Source: Magnetococcales bacterium (GTDB lineage: Bacteria; Pseudomonadota; Magnetococcia; Magnetococcales; UBA8363). From it: a stretch of DNA of 64,000 bases. A program made the translations under genes and the position numbers. Every line of letters begins with the position of its first letter. The first letter of the stretch is position 1. The notes under the pieces were generated by a model. The model was not told the origin of the DNA. It made no database searches and worked only from the letters and a program-made list of their open reading frames with translations. Shown in pieces: positions 47,361 through 56,304 of this stretch. The stretch lies in NCBI GenBank assembly GCA_015232865.1, contig JADFYU010000009.1, forward strand, positions 1-64,000, in the 5' to 3' direction.

Positions 47361-47396
47361 TTTCAATGAGATGAAAACTTTCAATGAGATGAAAAC
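47361..47396. repeat. Perfect 18-bp tandem repeat upstream of the small exported protein
   Basis: TTTCAATGAGATGAAAAC occurs twice with no spacer (47361-47378 and 47379-47396). Each unit contains the inverted pair TTTCA/TGAAA. It lies 21 bases before the start of the small exported-protein gene, a position suited to an operator or a translational control site. Confidence 0.65.
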
Positions 47397-47475
47397 ATTA
47401 ACCGTGCGACGATACCGCTCGCAGTCTGGTGAGGATAACGGTTCCTAGGCTAAAAATCAAAAGCAGAATTGTAAT

Positions 47476-48612
47476 TTACTTTGTTTTTTGTAACAAACAC
47501 CCCTCAAAAAGCTTCTGGTACTGGTCAACCATTTTATCCAGGGTAAACAGTTCCAGGTAGCGTTTTCGACCGGCCCGACCCTGCTCGGATGCTTTTTCGG
47601 GATTGATAAAATAACCGTTCAGTGCCCTGGCCAGAGCTTGGGGATCAGAAGCCGGAACCAGTTGTCCGGTGACACCATTCTCCACCAGATCGGCAACCCC
47701 ACCGACCTGGGTGGCCACCACCGGCAGACCGGCGGCCATGGCCTCCAGAATGGTCAACGGCGTGCCTTCGGCCAGAGAGGGCAGGGCAAACAGATCCATG
47801 CCCCGCAACAGGGCCGGCACATCGTCCCGCCAGCCACTGATCCAGAGTTGAGCGGATATTTTCAACGCTTGAGCCAGGGCTTCGATCTCCGCCCGTTGCG
47901 GGCCGTCACCGATGATGACCAGCCGCAGACGGTGGGCCTGTTCACCAGCCAGGACGAGCAGTTGGGCAAAGGCTCGGAGCAGATTGGCTTGATCCTTGAC
48001 CGACCAGAGACGGCCAACCGTGCCGATGATAAAAGTGTCGGTGGGTGCATAGTCGGGTGTCAAGCCGGAGCGGAGCCATTTTTTCGGGCGCGGAGGGAGG
48101 GGGGCGTCGATACCGTTGACAATGAGTGCGATTTTTTCTGGGCTGACACCGACCCGATTTGCCAGCCAATCGGCCAGATCCTGGGAAACCGGCACGACCC
48201 GATCGACCAACGGCAGCAGCAGACGCCGCAACAGCAGATATTTTCGGTTGCTGCCATCCAGGTCATAGCTGTCGCGACCGTGTTCGGCATGGATGGTCAC
48301 CGGCACACCGGCCAGGGCCGCTGGAACCACCCCCTCCAGAGCGGAGATATTGCAGGTGTGTAGAATATCGGGCTTTTGATCCCGCAAAATCTTCCACAAT
48401 CGCCACCAGACCGGCAGATCCTTGCCGGCTTTTTTATGCAGTTGAAAAAAAGTGACGTTGGGGTGATCGATTCGATCCTTGAAATCGGTCGAATCGGTGA
48501 GGGAGATCACCAGATGTTGAAATTCATCCGAGGGAAGATGGTTGATCAGATTGACCACCACCGTTTCCAGACCCCCGACATCCAGTCGATATAACAAGTG
48601 AGCAATCAACAT
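47476..48612 (-). CDS. Glycosyltransferase, exosortase-A/PEP-CTERM-associated (stp2 type)
   Basis: A 378-residue GT4-type transferase. The N-terminal V-G-G-L-E-T-V-V loop, H-A-E-H-G-R-D-S-Y-D (near residue 105) and the donor-site E-G-T-P-L-T-I-L-E-A-M-A-A-G are clear. The combination with H-G-R-D and S-N-R-K-Y is characteristic of the second sugar transferase of exosortase-A exopolysaccharide loci (family recognised from memory). It starts four bases after the stp1-type gene. Confidence 0.85.
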   Translation of the reverse strand: MLIAHLLYRLDVGGLETVVVNLINHLPSDEFQHLVISLTDSTDFKDRIDHPNVTFFQLHKKAGKDLPVWWRLWKILRDQKPDILHTCNISALEGVVPAALAGVPVTIHAEHGRDSYDLDGSNRKYLLLRRLLLPLVDRVVPVSQDLADWLANRVGVSPEKIALIVNGIDAPLPPRPKKWLRSGLTPDYAPTDTFIIGTVGRLWSVKDQANLLRAFAQLLVLAGEQAHRLRLVIIGDGPQRAEIEALAQALKISAQLWISGWRDDVPALLRGMDLFALPSLAEGTPLTILEAMAAGLPVVATQVGGVADLVENGVTGQLVPASDPQALARALNGYFINPEKASEQGRAGRKRYLELFTLDKMVDQYQKLFEGCLLQKTK

Positions 48613-48616
48613 GAAT

Positions 48617-49831
48617 TTAACCTTTCATAACCGATAAAACCCGCTGTAGATTTGTTTGCCAATTATAATGTTCGATCACGCAGCGGCGACCGATAGAACC
48701 CAACTGCACCATCTGTTGTTTTGTTACGGGTTGGGATTGATCGGCCAGAATCGCCAAAACCTTGCCGGCAAAGTTGGCTTCATCGTCCGTGATCCACTGT
48801 TCCAAACCAGGGCAGAGACGGATGCCCTCCATGGCCTGGGAGGTGGCGACCACCGGGCGGGCCATGGCCAGGGCTTCGAGTACTTTGTTTTGCACACCAC
48901 GGGCCAAGCGCATCGGTGCGATCGACACTCGACCGTGAGCGATATAGGGGCGCACGTCCGCCACCCGCCCGGTCACGGTGATGCCGGGTCGATTGCCCAG
49001 GGCCAGAACCTCCGCTGTCGGTCCGCCACCGACTATGAAAAAATGGGCCTTTTCGACGGCTTGCCGGATGATTGGAAAAATATCCCGAGCAAACCAGACC
49101 ACCGCATCGACATTGGGCCGATAATCCATGGCCCCGGTAAAAACCAGAGGAATCTGTTGGGCGGTATAGGGGTTCTCGTAGGTTCGATCCGGGGAAAAAT
49201 AGTCCTGATCGACACCGTTTTCCCAAAAATGGATCTTGTCAGCTGCATCGGGGGCGATGGTTCTAAAGAGCCGGGCTTCGGCTTCGCTGACCAAAAAGGA
49301 GGCATCGGCGGCTTGGGCCAGTGCGCGCTCTTTGGCTTGGAGTTTTCTGGCTTCCCGACCGAAGACCCAACCGTTGAGGCCCCCCTGTTCCATCGCATAT
49401 TGACGCCATTTGTCCGAGTCCACATCAACAAAATCGATAATCAGTCGGGCCGGTTTATGGAGGACGTATTGGGCCAGGGCCGCCGAGAAGACGACGATCT
49501 GGTCGATGTCGTGATCGGCGAGGATCTGATCCACCCATTGGGCCATTTGTTGATTTCTATAATAGGGAAATGTCAGGGCCTCTCCGGTCAAAAAACCGCT
49601 CAAAGAGCCAATTTTTGACCAGCGGGGATTAAGCCCGACATAACAGCTTTTACCTCCGATCATCTCATCCAGGAACGTTGTATGTTGCCAATCTTCCGGG
49701 TTGTCGATAAAGGCGCCCAGATGGATGCGATAGCGGCGCGCCAAAAATTGCAGCAGGTGATAGGAGCGAATCTTATCACCTTTTTTTGGCGGATAGGGAA
49801 TTCGATGGCAGAGAAACAGGAGATCTTTCAT
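48617..49831 (-). CDS. Glycosyltransferase, exosortase-A/PEP-CTERM-associated (stp1 type)
   Basis: A 404-residue transferase opening with L-F-L-C-H-R-I-P-Y-P-P-K-K-G-D-K-I-R-S, the hallmark of the stp1-type family, and with a GT4-like C-terminal domain (P-M-R-L-A-R-G-V-Q-N-K-V-L-E-A-L-A-M). It adds a sugar to a polyprenyl-linked precursor in the cytoplasm. It is the first gene of the minus-strand locus; TAGGA lies before the ATG. The exosortase itself is not in the window. Confidence 0.87.
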   Translation of the reverse strand: MKDLLFLCHRIPYPPKKGDKIRSYHLLQFLARRYRIHLGAFIDNPEDWQHTTFLDEMIGGKSCYVGLNPRWSKIGSLSGFLTGEALTFPYYRNQQMAQWVDQILADHDIDQIVVFSAALAQYVLHKPARLIIDFVDVDSDKWRQYAMEQGGLNGWVFGREARKLQAKERALAQAADASFLVSEAEARLFRTIAPDAADKIHFWENGVDQDYFSPDRTYENPYTAQQIPLVFTGAMDYRPNVDAVVWFARDIFPIIRQAVEKAHFFIVGGGPTAEVLALGNRPGITVTGRVADVRPYIAHGRVSIAPMRLARGVQNKVLEALAMARPVVATSQAMEGIRLCPGLEQWITDDEANFAGKVLAILADQSQPVTKQQMVQLGSIGRRCVIEHYNWQTNLQRVLSVMKG

Positions 49832-49952
49832 CGTCCTAGTTTGCCTTGGACGACCGCTCTTTAAAAGTCTTTTTTTCAGACTAATGGGCTACCGAAACCG
49901 CTGTTTACGGGTTATGATGTGCAGCCATTCATTTTTTGCGACGGGACAGACC

Positions 49953-51194
49953 ATGAAAAAAGGCTATTTCGGCTCCTACGGGGGTGCTTATATTCCAGAA
50001 ATTCTTCACGAAACATTCCAACAGCTGACCGGCTACTACGAAGCGGCTCGGCGGGACCCGGCGTTTTGGGCGGAATATATCGCGCTGATGGAGAACTACT
50101 CCGGACGCCCAACCCCCTTGACCTTTGCCGCCAACCTTTCCGAACAGTTCAACCGGCGCATCTACATCAAGCGCGAAGATCTCAATCAGACCGGGGCCCA
50201 TAAAGCCAACAATGTCATGGGCCAGGGGTTGCTGGTCAAACGAATGGGCAAAAAACGGGTGATCGCCGAAACCGGTGCCGGTCAACACGGGGTGGCGACG
50301 GCCACCATGGCTGCCCGCATGGGGCTGTCGTGCACCATCTACATGGGGGCGGTGGACGTAGAACGGCAGCGTCCCAACGTCTTTTGGATGGAGCAGTTGG
50401 GAGCGACCGTCATACCGGTTACCTCCGGTTCCCAAACCCTCAAGGATGCGGTCAACGAAGCCCTGCGCGACTGGGTCGGCAGTATGGACGACACCCATTA
50501 CGTGTTGGGAACCGCCTGTGGTGCCCACCCCTTCCCGGAGATGGTCTCCTGGTTTCAATCAGTGATTGGCCAGGAGGCCCGTGAGCAGATTCTCAAACTG
50601 GAGGGGCGACTTCCCGATCGGGTATATGCCTGTGTCGGCGGTGGTTCCAACGCCATGGGGATTTTTCAGGGATTCCTCGAAGAAGAGGCGGTGGATTTGA
50701 TTGGTGTCGAGGCCGGAGGGTATGGCATCGAGACCGGCAGGCATGCCGCTCGTCTGGCCTCGCCGGATGGTTCCGACGGCATCGCCCAGGGTTATCGGAC
50801 GGTCTTTTTGCAGGACGGCGACGGGCAGATGCGTCAGACCCATTCCGTGGCCGCCGGTCTGGATTATGTCGGAGTGTCGCCGATTCTGGCTGATCTGCAT
50901 CAGCGGGGCCGGGTCCGGTTTATCTCAGCCACCGATGACGAGGTGGTGGCGGCTCTGAAGTTTTTGATGAAAAAAGAGGGGTTGATCGGCGCATTGGAGT
51001 CTTGTCACGGCGTCGCCGGCGCCTTCCGGGAGCTGCCGAAAACAGCCGAAGGATCGGTGATCATCATCAATCTATCCGGTCGGGGCGATAAGGATATCTT
51101 CACCATTGCCGATGCTCTGGACGACCCGGAATGGCGACGTTTTATCGGCAAGAAAGCCCAGCAGTATGACGCCCTTGACAAGGAGAACCGCTGA
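49953..51194 (+). CDS. trpB: Tryptophan synthase beta subunit
   Basis: A 413-residue PLP enzyme condensing indole and serine. The PLP lysine is Lys84 in T-G-A-H-K-A-N-N (most relatives have H-K-I-N-N), the catalytic Glu is in A-E-T-G-A-G-Q-H-G and the phosphate loop is G-G-G-S-N-A-M-G. The start M-K-K-G-Y-F-G-S-Y-G-G fits family N-termini; the frame extends upstream to 49884 without similarity. It overlaps trpA by one base (TGATG). No trpF or other trp genes are adjacent. Confidence 0.94.
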   Translation: MKKGYFGSYGGAYIPEILHETFQQLTGYYEAARRDPAFWAEYIALMENYSGRPTPLTFAANLSEQFNRRIYIKREDLNQTGAHKANNVMGQGLLVKRMGKKRVIAETGAGQHGVATATMAARMGLSCTIYMGAVDVERQRPNVFWMEQLGATVIPVTSGSQTLKDAVNEALRDWVGSMDDTHYVLGTACGAHPFPEMVSWFQSVIGQEAREQILKLEGRLPDRVYACVGGGSNAMGIFQGFLEEEAVDLIGVEAGGYGIETGRHAARLASPDGSDGIAQGYRTVFLQDGDGQMRQTHSVAAGLDYVGVSPILADLHQRGRVRFISATDDEVVAALKFLMKKEGLIGALESCHGVAGAFRELPKTAEGSVIIINLSGRGDKDIFTIADALDDPEWRRFIGKKAQQYDALDKENR

Positions 51195-51970
51195 TGGAAA
51201 AGATCATCCGCGCCCAGATACAGAACAAGCCGATTCTGCTCATGTCCCATTTGGTCTTGGGCTATCCGAGTCTGGAGGAAAACCGGCTGGTGATCGACGA
51301 AATGGTTGCCGCCGGGGTTGACCTGATGGAGTTGCAGATTCCCTTCTCCGAGCCGATCGCTGACGGGGCCATGATTGCGCGGGCCAATCAGGAGGCGTTG
51401 AATCGGGGTTTCAAGGTTCGACAGGGATTGAGCTTTATTGCCGAGATGGTTCAACGTCACTCCATTCCCTTCCTGATCATGACCTACACCAATATTTTGA
51501 TGGCCTACGGCATTGAAGCCTTTATCAAGGAGGCGGCTCGAATCGGTGTCAAAGGGTTGATCGTTCCCGATTTACCGCCCCAGGAGGCGCAGGAGGCCAT
51601 GGATTGGTGTCAGCAGTATGGTCAGGGTCAACTGGACTGGATTCAACTCATGACCCCGACCAGCAGCGACGCTCGTTTGCTGGAGATTGGCCGGAAGGCC
51701 AGCGGATTCGTCTACTGTGTGGCCCGCAAAGGGGTGACCGGTAAAGAGACCGAATTTGGTCAGGAGTTGGCGACATTCATCCGACGCTGTCGTCAGGCGA
51801 CGACACGACCATTGGCGGTGGGTTTCGGGGTCCAGTCAAAAGCTGACGTCGCCCAACTGACCGATCTGGTGGAGATCGCCGTCATCGGCACCGCCGCCAT
51901 AAAAATCCATGAGAGCAGCGGTGCCAAAGCGGTCGGTCAATTTTTCAGCGGACTTGGAAGTCGTAAATAA
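51194..51970 (+). CDS. trpA: Tryptophan synthase alpha subunit
   Basis: A 258-residue TIM-barrel subunit that splits indole-glycerol phosphate. Catalytic Glu46 (L-M-E-L-Q-I-P-F-S) and Asp57 (P-I-A-D-G) are both present, and the phosphate site V-G-F-G-V-Q near residue 215 is intact. The N-terminus (L-L-M-S-H-L-V-L-G-Y-P-S) is a less common variant of the usual A-Y-x-x-A-G-Y-P. It is coupled to trpB and followed by an imperfect hairpin. Confidence 0.93.
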   Translation: MEKIIRAQIQNKPILLMSHLVLGYPSLEENRLVIDEMVAAGVDLMELQIPFSEPIADGAMIARANQEALNRGFKVRQGLSFIAEMVQRHSIPFLIMTYTNILMAYGIEAFIKEAARIGVKGLIVPDLPPQEAQEAMDWCQQYGQGQLDWIQLMTPTSSDARLLEIGRKASGFVYCVARKGVTGKETEFGQELATFIRRCRQATTRPLAVGFGVQSKADVAQLTDLVEIAVIGTAAIKIHESSGAKAVGQFFSGLGSRK

Positions 51971-51983
51971 ACCCAAAAACCGC

Positions 51984-52034
51984 AGCTGTCGACAGCTCCG
52001 AAACACTCCCCCCACAAAGGGCGGAGCGTTTCGG
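51984..52034. terminator. Palindrome and imperfect hairpin after trpA
   Basis: AGCTGTCGACAGCT (51984-51997) is a perfect 14-base palindrome. Next to it CCGAAAC (51998-52004) and CTCC pair with GGAG and GTTTCGG (52028-52034). A T-rich tract follows at about 52052-52068. It probably terminates trpBA and possibly the convergent solenoid gene. Confidence 0.55.
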
Positions 52035-52098
52035 GACATTCTCGCTACGGGTTTCATTTTTATTTTTTCACAGGCTCAGAGTCTAATCGGCTGAACCA

Positions 52099-53352
52099 CT
52101 AGATTTTATCCAACAAAGCATCCTTGGCCGAGGGGCCTTCTTCGGTTTCCTGGAGCACTTCGGTTAAAATTTGCTGATAACGTTTGGTGGCTTCCGCCGT
52201 AGCGGTGCGAACCTCCCCTTCAAATTTGGAGACCTGGAAGAAGGCTCCACCGAGCAATTTGATGGCTTTCATGCCACCCAATTTGTTTTTGATGGCAACG
52301 GCGGCCATTTTTTGTCCGATCGGATGGCTTTTCATCCGTGCATAGGTCCGTTCCAACTGGGTCTGGTCTCCCTGTTTGACAATTCCCATGGCCAGAATTT
52401 TTCCCGCCATGGAATCTCCCCGCATGAAACCGGCGGCCTTGGCCATTAATTTGGTCCGGCCTTTTGCGCGCAGACTTAACAAAACCACTTTGGCGACCAG
52501 GATTTCCGCCGCTTCCGTGTCGTCGGAAACATATTTTTCAAGGAGGGTGATCAACTGGGTCAGGTCGGCCAAACGGGTCAAGGCGACGGCCAGAATCGCA
52601 CAGGCTTTGGGGTTTTCCTTGGCGGCGGTCAGGGCGCGAACCAGTGGTTCGATAGCCACCTCCTTGCGGTTGACCAGACCGGTCGAGAGAATGACGGTTC
52701 CTGGAGATTTGGGGTCCAGAAGCTTGATGGCTTCGAGGATTTGCTCCATGGAGCCTTTGCCGATCACCTCCATGGTCCAGATGATCTCCGCCTCGTTTTG
52801 ATCGCGAGGAGCGGTAGCCATGGCCCGGATCAGGTGATTGACGGTACCCTGCTCGGCAATTCCCATGGCCAGGGCTTTGATGGCAGCCGGGCTGGCGGTG
52901 GCATAGCGCATGGCTTCGATCAGAGGATTGACCCCCTTGCGGGAGGTGATCCCTTCAACCAGGGCGTCGACCAATTCCACATCGGATTTGTTGATTTTGC
53001 TCAAAGCTTCAACCAGATGAAAGGCTTTGACCTCCCGGTGATTCAGAATGGCACCGGCTAGCGTTCGGACATCTTCCGGTTTGTCTTTAACGTCGGAGAT
53101 GGCTGAAATCAGCTTGGTCAGTTTGTCCTCCGTCAGAATGGTTTGCAGGTCTATGCTCTCATCCGGTTGTTTTTTCTGGGCCTTCCCGGCTGATCTGGAA
53201 CTGGATTTTTCTGGAGTTGGTGTATCTTCCTTGGCTGTGAAGCGGGAATCCAAATTTTCAAGAGCCCCCCCGGAGGCCTCTCCAAGGGTCTGTGCCAGGG
53301 TTTCCCGAATTTTCGACAACTGCTCCGATGTGTAGATATCCCGCTCGGCCAT
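52099..53352 (-). CDS. Alpha-solenoid (HEAT-like) repeat protein of unknown function
   Basis: A 417-residue soluble protein. Residues 1-70 are polar and Ser/Lys/Glu-rich, likely disordered. From about residue 75 to 380 it is a run of helices with a recurring 33-38-residue pattern (A-x-x-L-A-x-G-I-x-x-x-x-x-V-x-x-L-I-x-A-M), as in HEAT or Armadillo-like solenoids. No catalytic motif is visible. It is monocistronic and probably a scaffold for protein-protein contacts. Confidence 0.7.
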   Translation of the reverse strand: MAERDIYTSEQLSKIRETLAQTLGEASGGALENLDSRFTAKEDTPTPEKSSSRSAGKAQKKQPDESIDLQTILTEDKLTKLISAISDVKDKPEDVRTLAGAILNHREVKAFHLVEALSKINKSDVELVDALVEGITSRKGVNPLIEAMRYATASPAAIKALAMGIAEQGTVNHLIRAMATAPRDQNEAEIIWTMEVIGKGSMEQILEAIKLLDPKSPGTVILSTGLVNRKEVAIEPLVRALTAAKENPKACAILAVALTRLADLTQLITLLEKYVSDDTEAAEILVAKVVLLSLRAKGRTKLMAKAAGFMRGDSMAGKILAMGIVKQGDQTQLERTYARMKSHPIGQKMAAVAIKNKLGGMKAIKLLGGAFFQVSKFEGEVRTATAEATKRYQQILTEVLQETEEGPSAKDALLDKI

Positions 53353-53634
53353 GACCTTATCCTTCCTGAAAAAACTGCTTTGGTAAATATCCCAAGTTTA
53401 TAATATAATTGGTTTTGAATATGAGACTATTCGATGGTACATTTTTGAAAGTTCATAAAGTGACTGTCTGATCTTCCTTTGAGAGTGGATCTGTTGTTAT
53501 CCGGGTTACCCCGTTGCGATCCACTGGGCGAACTATGCCAGAAAAAGTTCAGCTTTCCAAGAATTAACGGGACCATTTCAGTAAATTTTATTTCAACACA
53601 GGTCTGTTGAACCACAAATTATGAGGATAACTTC

Positions 53635-54279
53635 ATGACGATCCAGAACTCAAATTCCATTATCCTTTTGGATGATCTTGATGAAGAGCGTTACAACTGC
53701 TACATGAACAGCCGCCATCTGGCTGTTGACACCGAAACACAGGGACTTCAGATAAAACGGGATCGGCTCTGTCTGGTTCAGATGTGCAACGAGGATGGAG
53801 TGATCACCCTGGTCCAGATGCGAACCTTCAACGCGCCCCGTTTGAGACAGGTGATGGAATCACCCAAGGTGGAAAAAATATTTCACTTTGCCCGTTTTGA
53901 TCTGGCCAGCATGCGCCATTGGCTGAACTGCCACGTGGCCCCGGTGTTTTGTACCAAAATCGCCTCTCGGCTGGTTCGCACCTATACCGATGGCCATGGA
54001 TTGAAGGACATCACCCGCGAGTTGATGGGCATCTCCCTGGACAAACAGCAGCAATCCTCCGACTGGGCCGCTGAAGAGCTTTCAGCCGAACAGATCGACT
54101 ATGCGGTCTCCGACGTTCTCCACCTCATCGAGATGAAGCACAAACTGATGGCCATGTTGGAACGGGAGGGACGCACCCAGATGGCTCAGGCGTGCATGGA
54201 CTTTTTGCCGCACCGGGTTACCCTGGATCTAAACGGCTGGGAAGAGGATATTTTTTCTCACTCGACCATTCGCAAATAA
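53635..54279 (+). CDS. rnd: Ribonuclease D-like 3'-5' exonuclease
   Basis: A 214-residue DEDDy exonuclease. The metal-binding Asp32 and Glu34 are in V-D-T-E-T, the second Asp in F-H-F-A-R-F-D near residue 86, and the catalytic Tyr and last Asp in I-D-Y-A-V-S-D near residue 157. The C-terminal HRDC domain of full RNase D is missing, giving the short alphaproteobacterial-type form, which trims tRNA precursors and other RNA. It ends in an 11-bp inverted repeat. Confidence 0.92.
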   Translation: MTIQNSNSIILLDDLDEERYNCYMNSRHLAVDTETQGLQIKRDRLCLVQMCNEDGVITLVQMRTFNAPRLRQVMESPKVEKIFHFARFDLASMRHWLNCHVAPVFCTKIASRLVRTYTDGHGLKDITRELMGISLDKQQQSSDWAAEELSAEQIDYAVSDVLHLIEMKHKLMAMLEREGRTQMAQACMDFLPHRVTLDLNGWEEDIFSHSTIRK

Positions 54280-54284
54280 ATAAA

Positions 54285-54315
54285 CCTGGGAACGGTGGTT
54301 AACGGCCGTTCCCAG
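54285..54315 (+). terminator. 11-bp perfect inverted repeat after rnd
   Basis: CCTGGGAACGG (54285-54295) pairs perfectly with CCGTTCCCAGG (54305-54315). There is no T-run, so it may attenuate rather than fully terminate; the folate operon begins 25 bases later. Confidence 0.6.
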
Positions 54316-54339
54316 GTCAATCCTATCAAGGAGGCAATC

Positions 54340-55068
54340 ATGAAACTCCGGGAAGCTCCCGTCTTGGTGACCGGAGGGGGTCGGCGTATCGGTGCCGCTT
54401 GCGTGCTGGGTTTGGCGGAGGCCGGGGCGAAGGTGGTGATTCACCATGGTCGTTCCGAACGGGAGGCCGAATCGCTCTGTCGGCAGATTCAGGCGCAGGG
54501 CGGAGAGGCGGCCACCGTCGGAGCCGATCTCTCGCAACCGCAACAGGTTCTCGCCCTGATGGAACAGGCGTGCTCTTTTTTTGGTCCCCTGCATCTGTTG
54601 GTCAACAGTGCCGCCATTTTCAACCCCGGTCTATTCCAGGATAGCGATCTGTCCCAGTGGCAAGCTCACCTGGATATCAATCTGACCGCCCCATTCATAT
54701 TGATGCAGCGGTTCTACCGTCAACTACCTCCTGATCAATCAGGACATATCATCAATTTTATCGATCAACGCATCAGCCGGCCCCGACCGGGCCATGTCGC
54801 CTATACCACGGCTAAAAGCGCCCTTTGGACCCTGACCCAGATGGCTGCCTTGGAAATGGCACCCCGGATACAGGTCAACGCCATTGCCCCCGGCCCCATT
54901 CTGCCGGCCCCGGATCAAAGCCCGGAAGCTTTTGCCTCCATCGCCAAAGCCACTCCCCTGGCCCGTCCCGGCTCCCCTGCCGATATCGTCCGAGCGTTGA
55001 TTTTTTTGTTGGAACAGCCCTACATTACCGGAGAGATGATTCGTGTAGACGGAGGGGAGCATCTTTAG
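54340..55068 (+). CDS. Pteridine reductase-like SDR (FolM/PTR1 type)
   Basis: A 242-residue short-chain dehydrogenase. The cofactor loop is T-G-G-G-R-R-I-G followed by H-H-G-R-S-E, as in pteridine reductases that use NADPH. In the catalytic set the usual Ser is replaced by Asp142 (I-D-Q-R), with Tyr155 and Lys159 (Y-T-T-A-K), the Asp-Tyr-Lys arrangement of PTR1/FolM. It probably reduces dihydropterins. AAGGAGG precedes the ATG at 54340, and folB and folK follow directly, which strongly supports a pterin role. Confidence 0.82.
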   Translation: MKLREAPVLVTGGGRRIGAACVLGLAEAGAKVVIHHGRSEREAESLCRQIQAQGGEAATVGADLSQPQQVLALMEQACSFFGPLHLLVNSAAIFNPGLFQDSDLSQWQAHLDINLTAPFILMQRFYRQLPPDQSGHIINFIDQRISRPRPGHVAYTTAKSALWTLTQMAALEMAPRIQVNAIAPGPILPAPDQSPEAFASIAKATPLARPGSPADIVRALIFLLEQPYITGEMIRVDGGEHL

Positions 55069-55119
55069 TCGGGATACAGTGACGAAAAATCAGTTCTTTC
55101 AGCGATTAAAGAGGAAAAA

Positions 55120-55488
55120 ATGTCAAAAAATCGGGATAAAATTGAAATTTGTGATCTTCAGCTTCGTTGTATAATCGGTATCCAGGATTGGGAAAGAAAA
55201 ACCCGCCAGGATGTTTTGATCAACGTCACCCTTTTTACCGATCTTTCGGTTGCTGGAAAAAGTGATCGAATTGAAGATACCATCAACTATAAAAACCTCA
55301 GCAAACAGATCATAACCCTGACGGAGGGATCGGCTTTTTATCTGGTCGAGATGTTGGCCGAAGAGATTGCCGGCTTGGCCTTGGCTGATAAACGGGTTGA
55401 GTCGGTCTGCGTTCGCGTCGAAAAACCGGGCGCCCTGCGTTTTTCCCGCTCGGTCGGAGTTACCATCGAGAGAGATCAAGCTGCGTGA
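55120..55488 (+). CDS. folB: Dihydroneopterin aldolase
   Basis: A 122-residue enzyme of folate synthesis. Typical features are I-G-I-Q-D-W-E-R near the N-terminus, the I-N-Y segment near residue 57 and the catalytic Lys in V-E-K-P-G-A-L-R near residue 106. It cleaves dihydroneopterin to the hydroxymethyl-dihydropterin used by FolK. The stop overlaps the folK start (GTGA). GAGGAAAAA precedes the ATG. Confidence 0.93.
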   Translation: MSKNRDKIEICDLQLRCIIGIQDWERKTRQDVLINVTLFTDLSVAGKSDRIEDTINYKNLSKQIITLTEGSAFYLVEMLAEEIAGLALADKRVESVCVRVEKPGALRFSRSVGVTIERDQAA

Positions 55489-56033
55489 GGGAGCCGGTAC
55501 TCATCGCTTTCGGAGCCAATATCGATCCCCTCAACAACCTGTTTCAGGGGCTGACCCACCTGCATAGATTGGTTAAACTGGAGGCTGTCTCCACGGTCTG
55601 GCGCACCGACCCGCTACCGGACCCGAAACAGACAGAGGCCTATGATCTAGGCGATCGTTATCTCAACGGGGCGGTCCTGACTTGGTGTCAGATACCGCCG
55701 CTTGAGCTACGTTTGGCATTAAAAAAAATAGAGGCCGATTGCCATCGGGTTCGCAGCCCCAATCGGTTTGCACCCCGTTCCCTGGATCTGGATATTGCCC
55801 TGATCGGCGGGCAGGTTTTAAACCATCCAGAGTTGACCCTTCCCGACCCGGACATTGTTCATCGCTCCTTTCTGGCCTTGCCGCTGGCCGAACTGATGCC
55901 GGAATTGATCCACCCCTCGGAAAAAAAATCGCTGGCCCAACTGGCCGCTGGCTTTCCATCCGGGCCAATGGAAATGGAAAGAGATGATTTGGCAACAAAA
56001 TTATTGCGCACCCTGATCAATCGCCAAAATTGA
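55485..56033 (+). CDS. folK: 6-hydroxymethyl-7,8-dihydropterin pyrophosphokinase
   Basis: A 182-residue kinase read from a GTG overlapping the folB stop. Conserved features are L-I-A-F-G-A-N near the start, V-W-R-T-D-P, R-x-R-S-P-N-R-F-A-P-R near residue 87 and the metal-binding S-L-D-L-D-I. It activates the pterin for coupling with p-aminobenzoate. It is the last gene of the SDR-folB-folK operon; a 270-base gap follows. Confidence 0.93.
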   Translation: MREPVLIAFGANIDPLNNLFQGLTHLHRLVKLEAVSTVWRTDPLPDPKQTEAYDLGDRYLNGAVLTWCQIPPLELRLALKKIEADCHRVRSPNRFAPRSLDLDIALIGGQVLNHPELTLPDPDIVHRSFLALPLAELMPELIHPSEKKSLAQLAAGFPSGPMEMERDDLATKLLRTLINRQN

Positions 56034-56304
56034 TCGATCGGATTTTAATTCTATATTTAACTATTTAAAAATATGGTTTTTTCTGATATTCCAGGTCATA
56101 GATAAGTCGACCAGAAATCTCGGACGAACGGCTCAAGTGAGGCTGTTTAGCAGAATCAAGAGAGATCCGGGCTTGTTCAGCGGATCTATTTCCGCTATTT
56201 TACACCGTACTAAAAGAGAATTTTTTTAGCCGGTTGGCCATCAAGATTTCAATGGTGGTGGGAGTCGTTTTTTTTATTTTCTCCAGGTAACTTAGGTTTT
56301 CCCC

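Noticed and set aside
47361..47396. Tandem repeat as a CRISPR remnant
   Set aside because: Only two units, directly abutting with no spacers, and no cas gene in the window.
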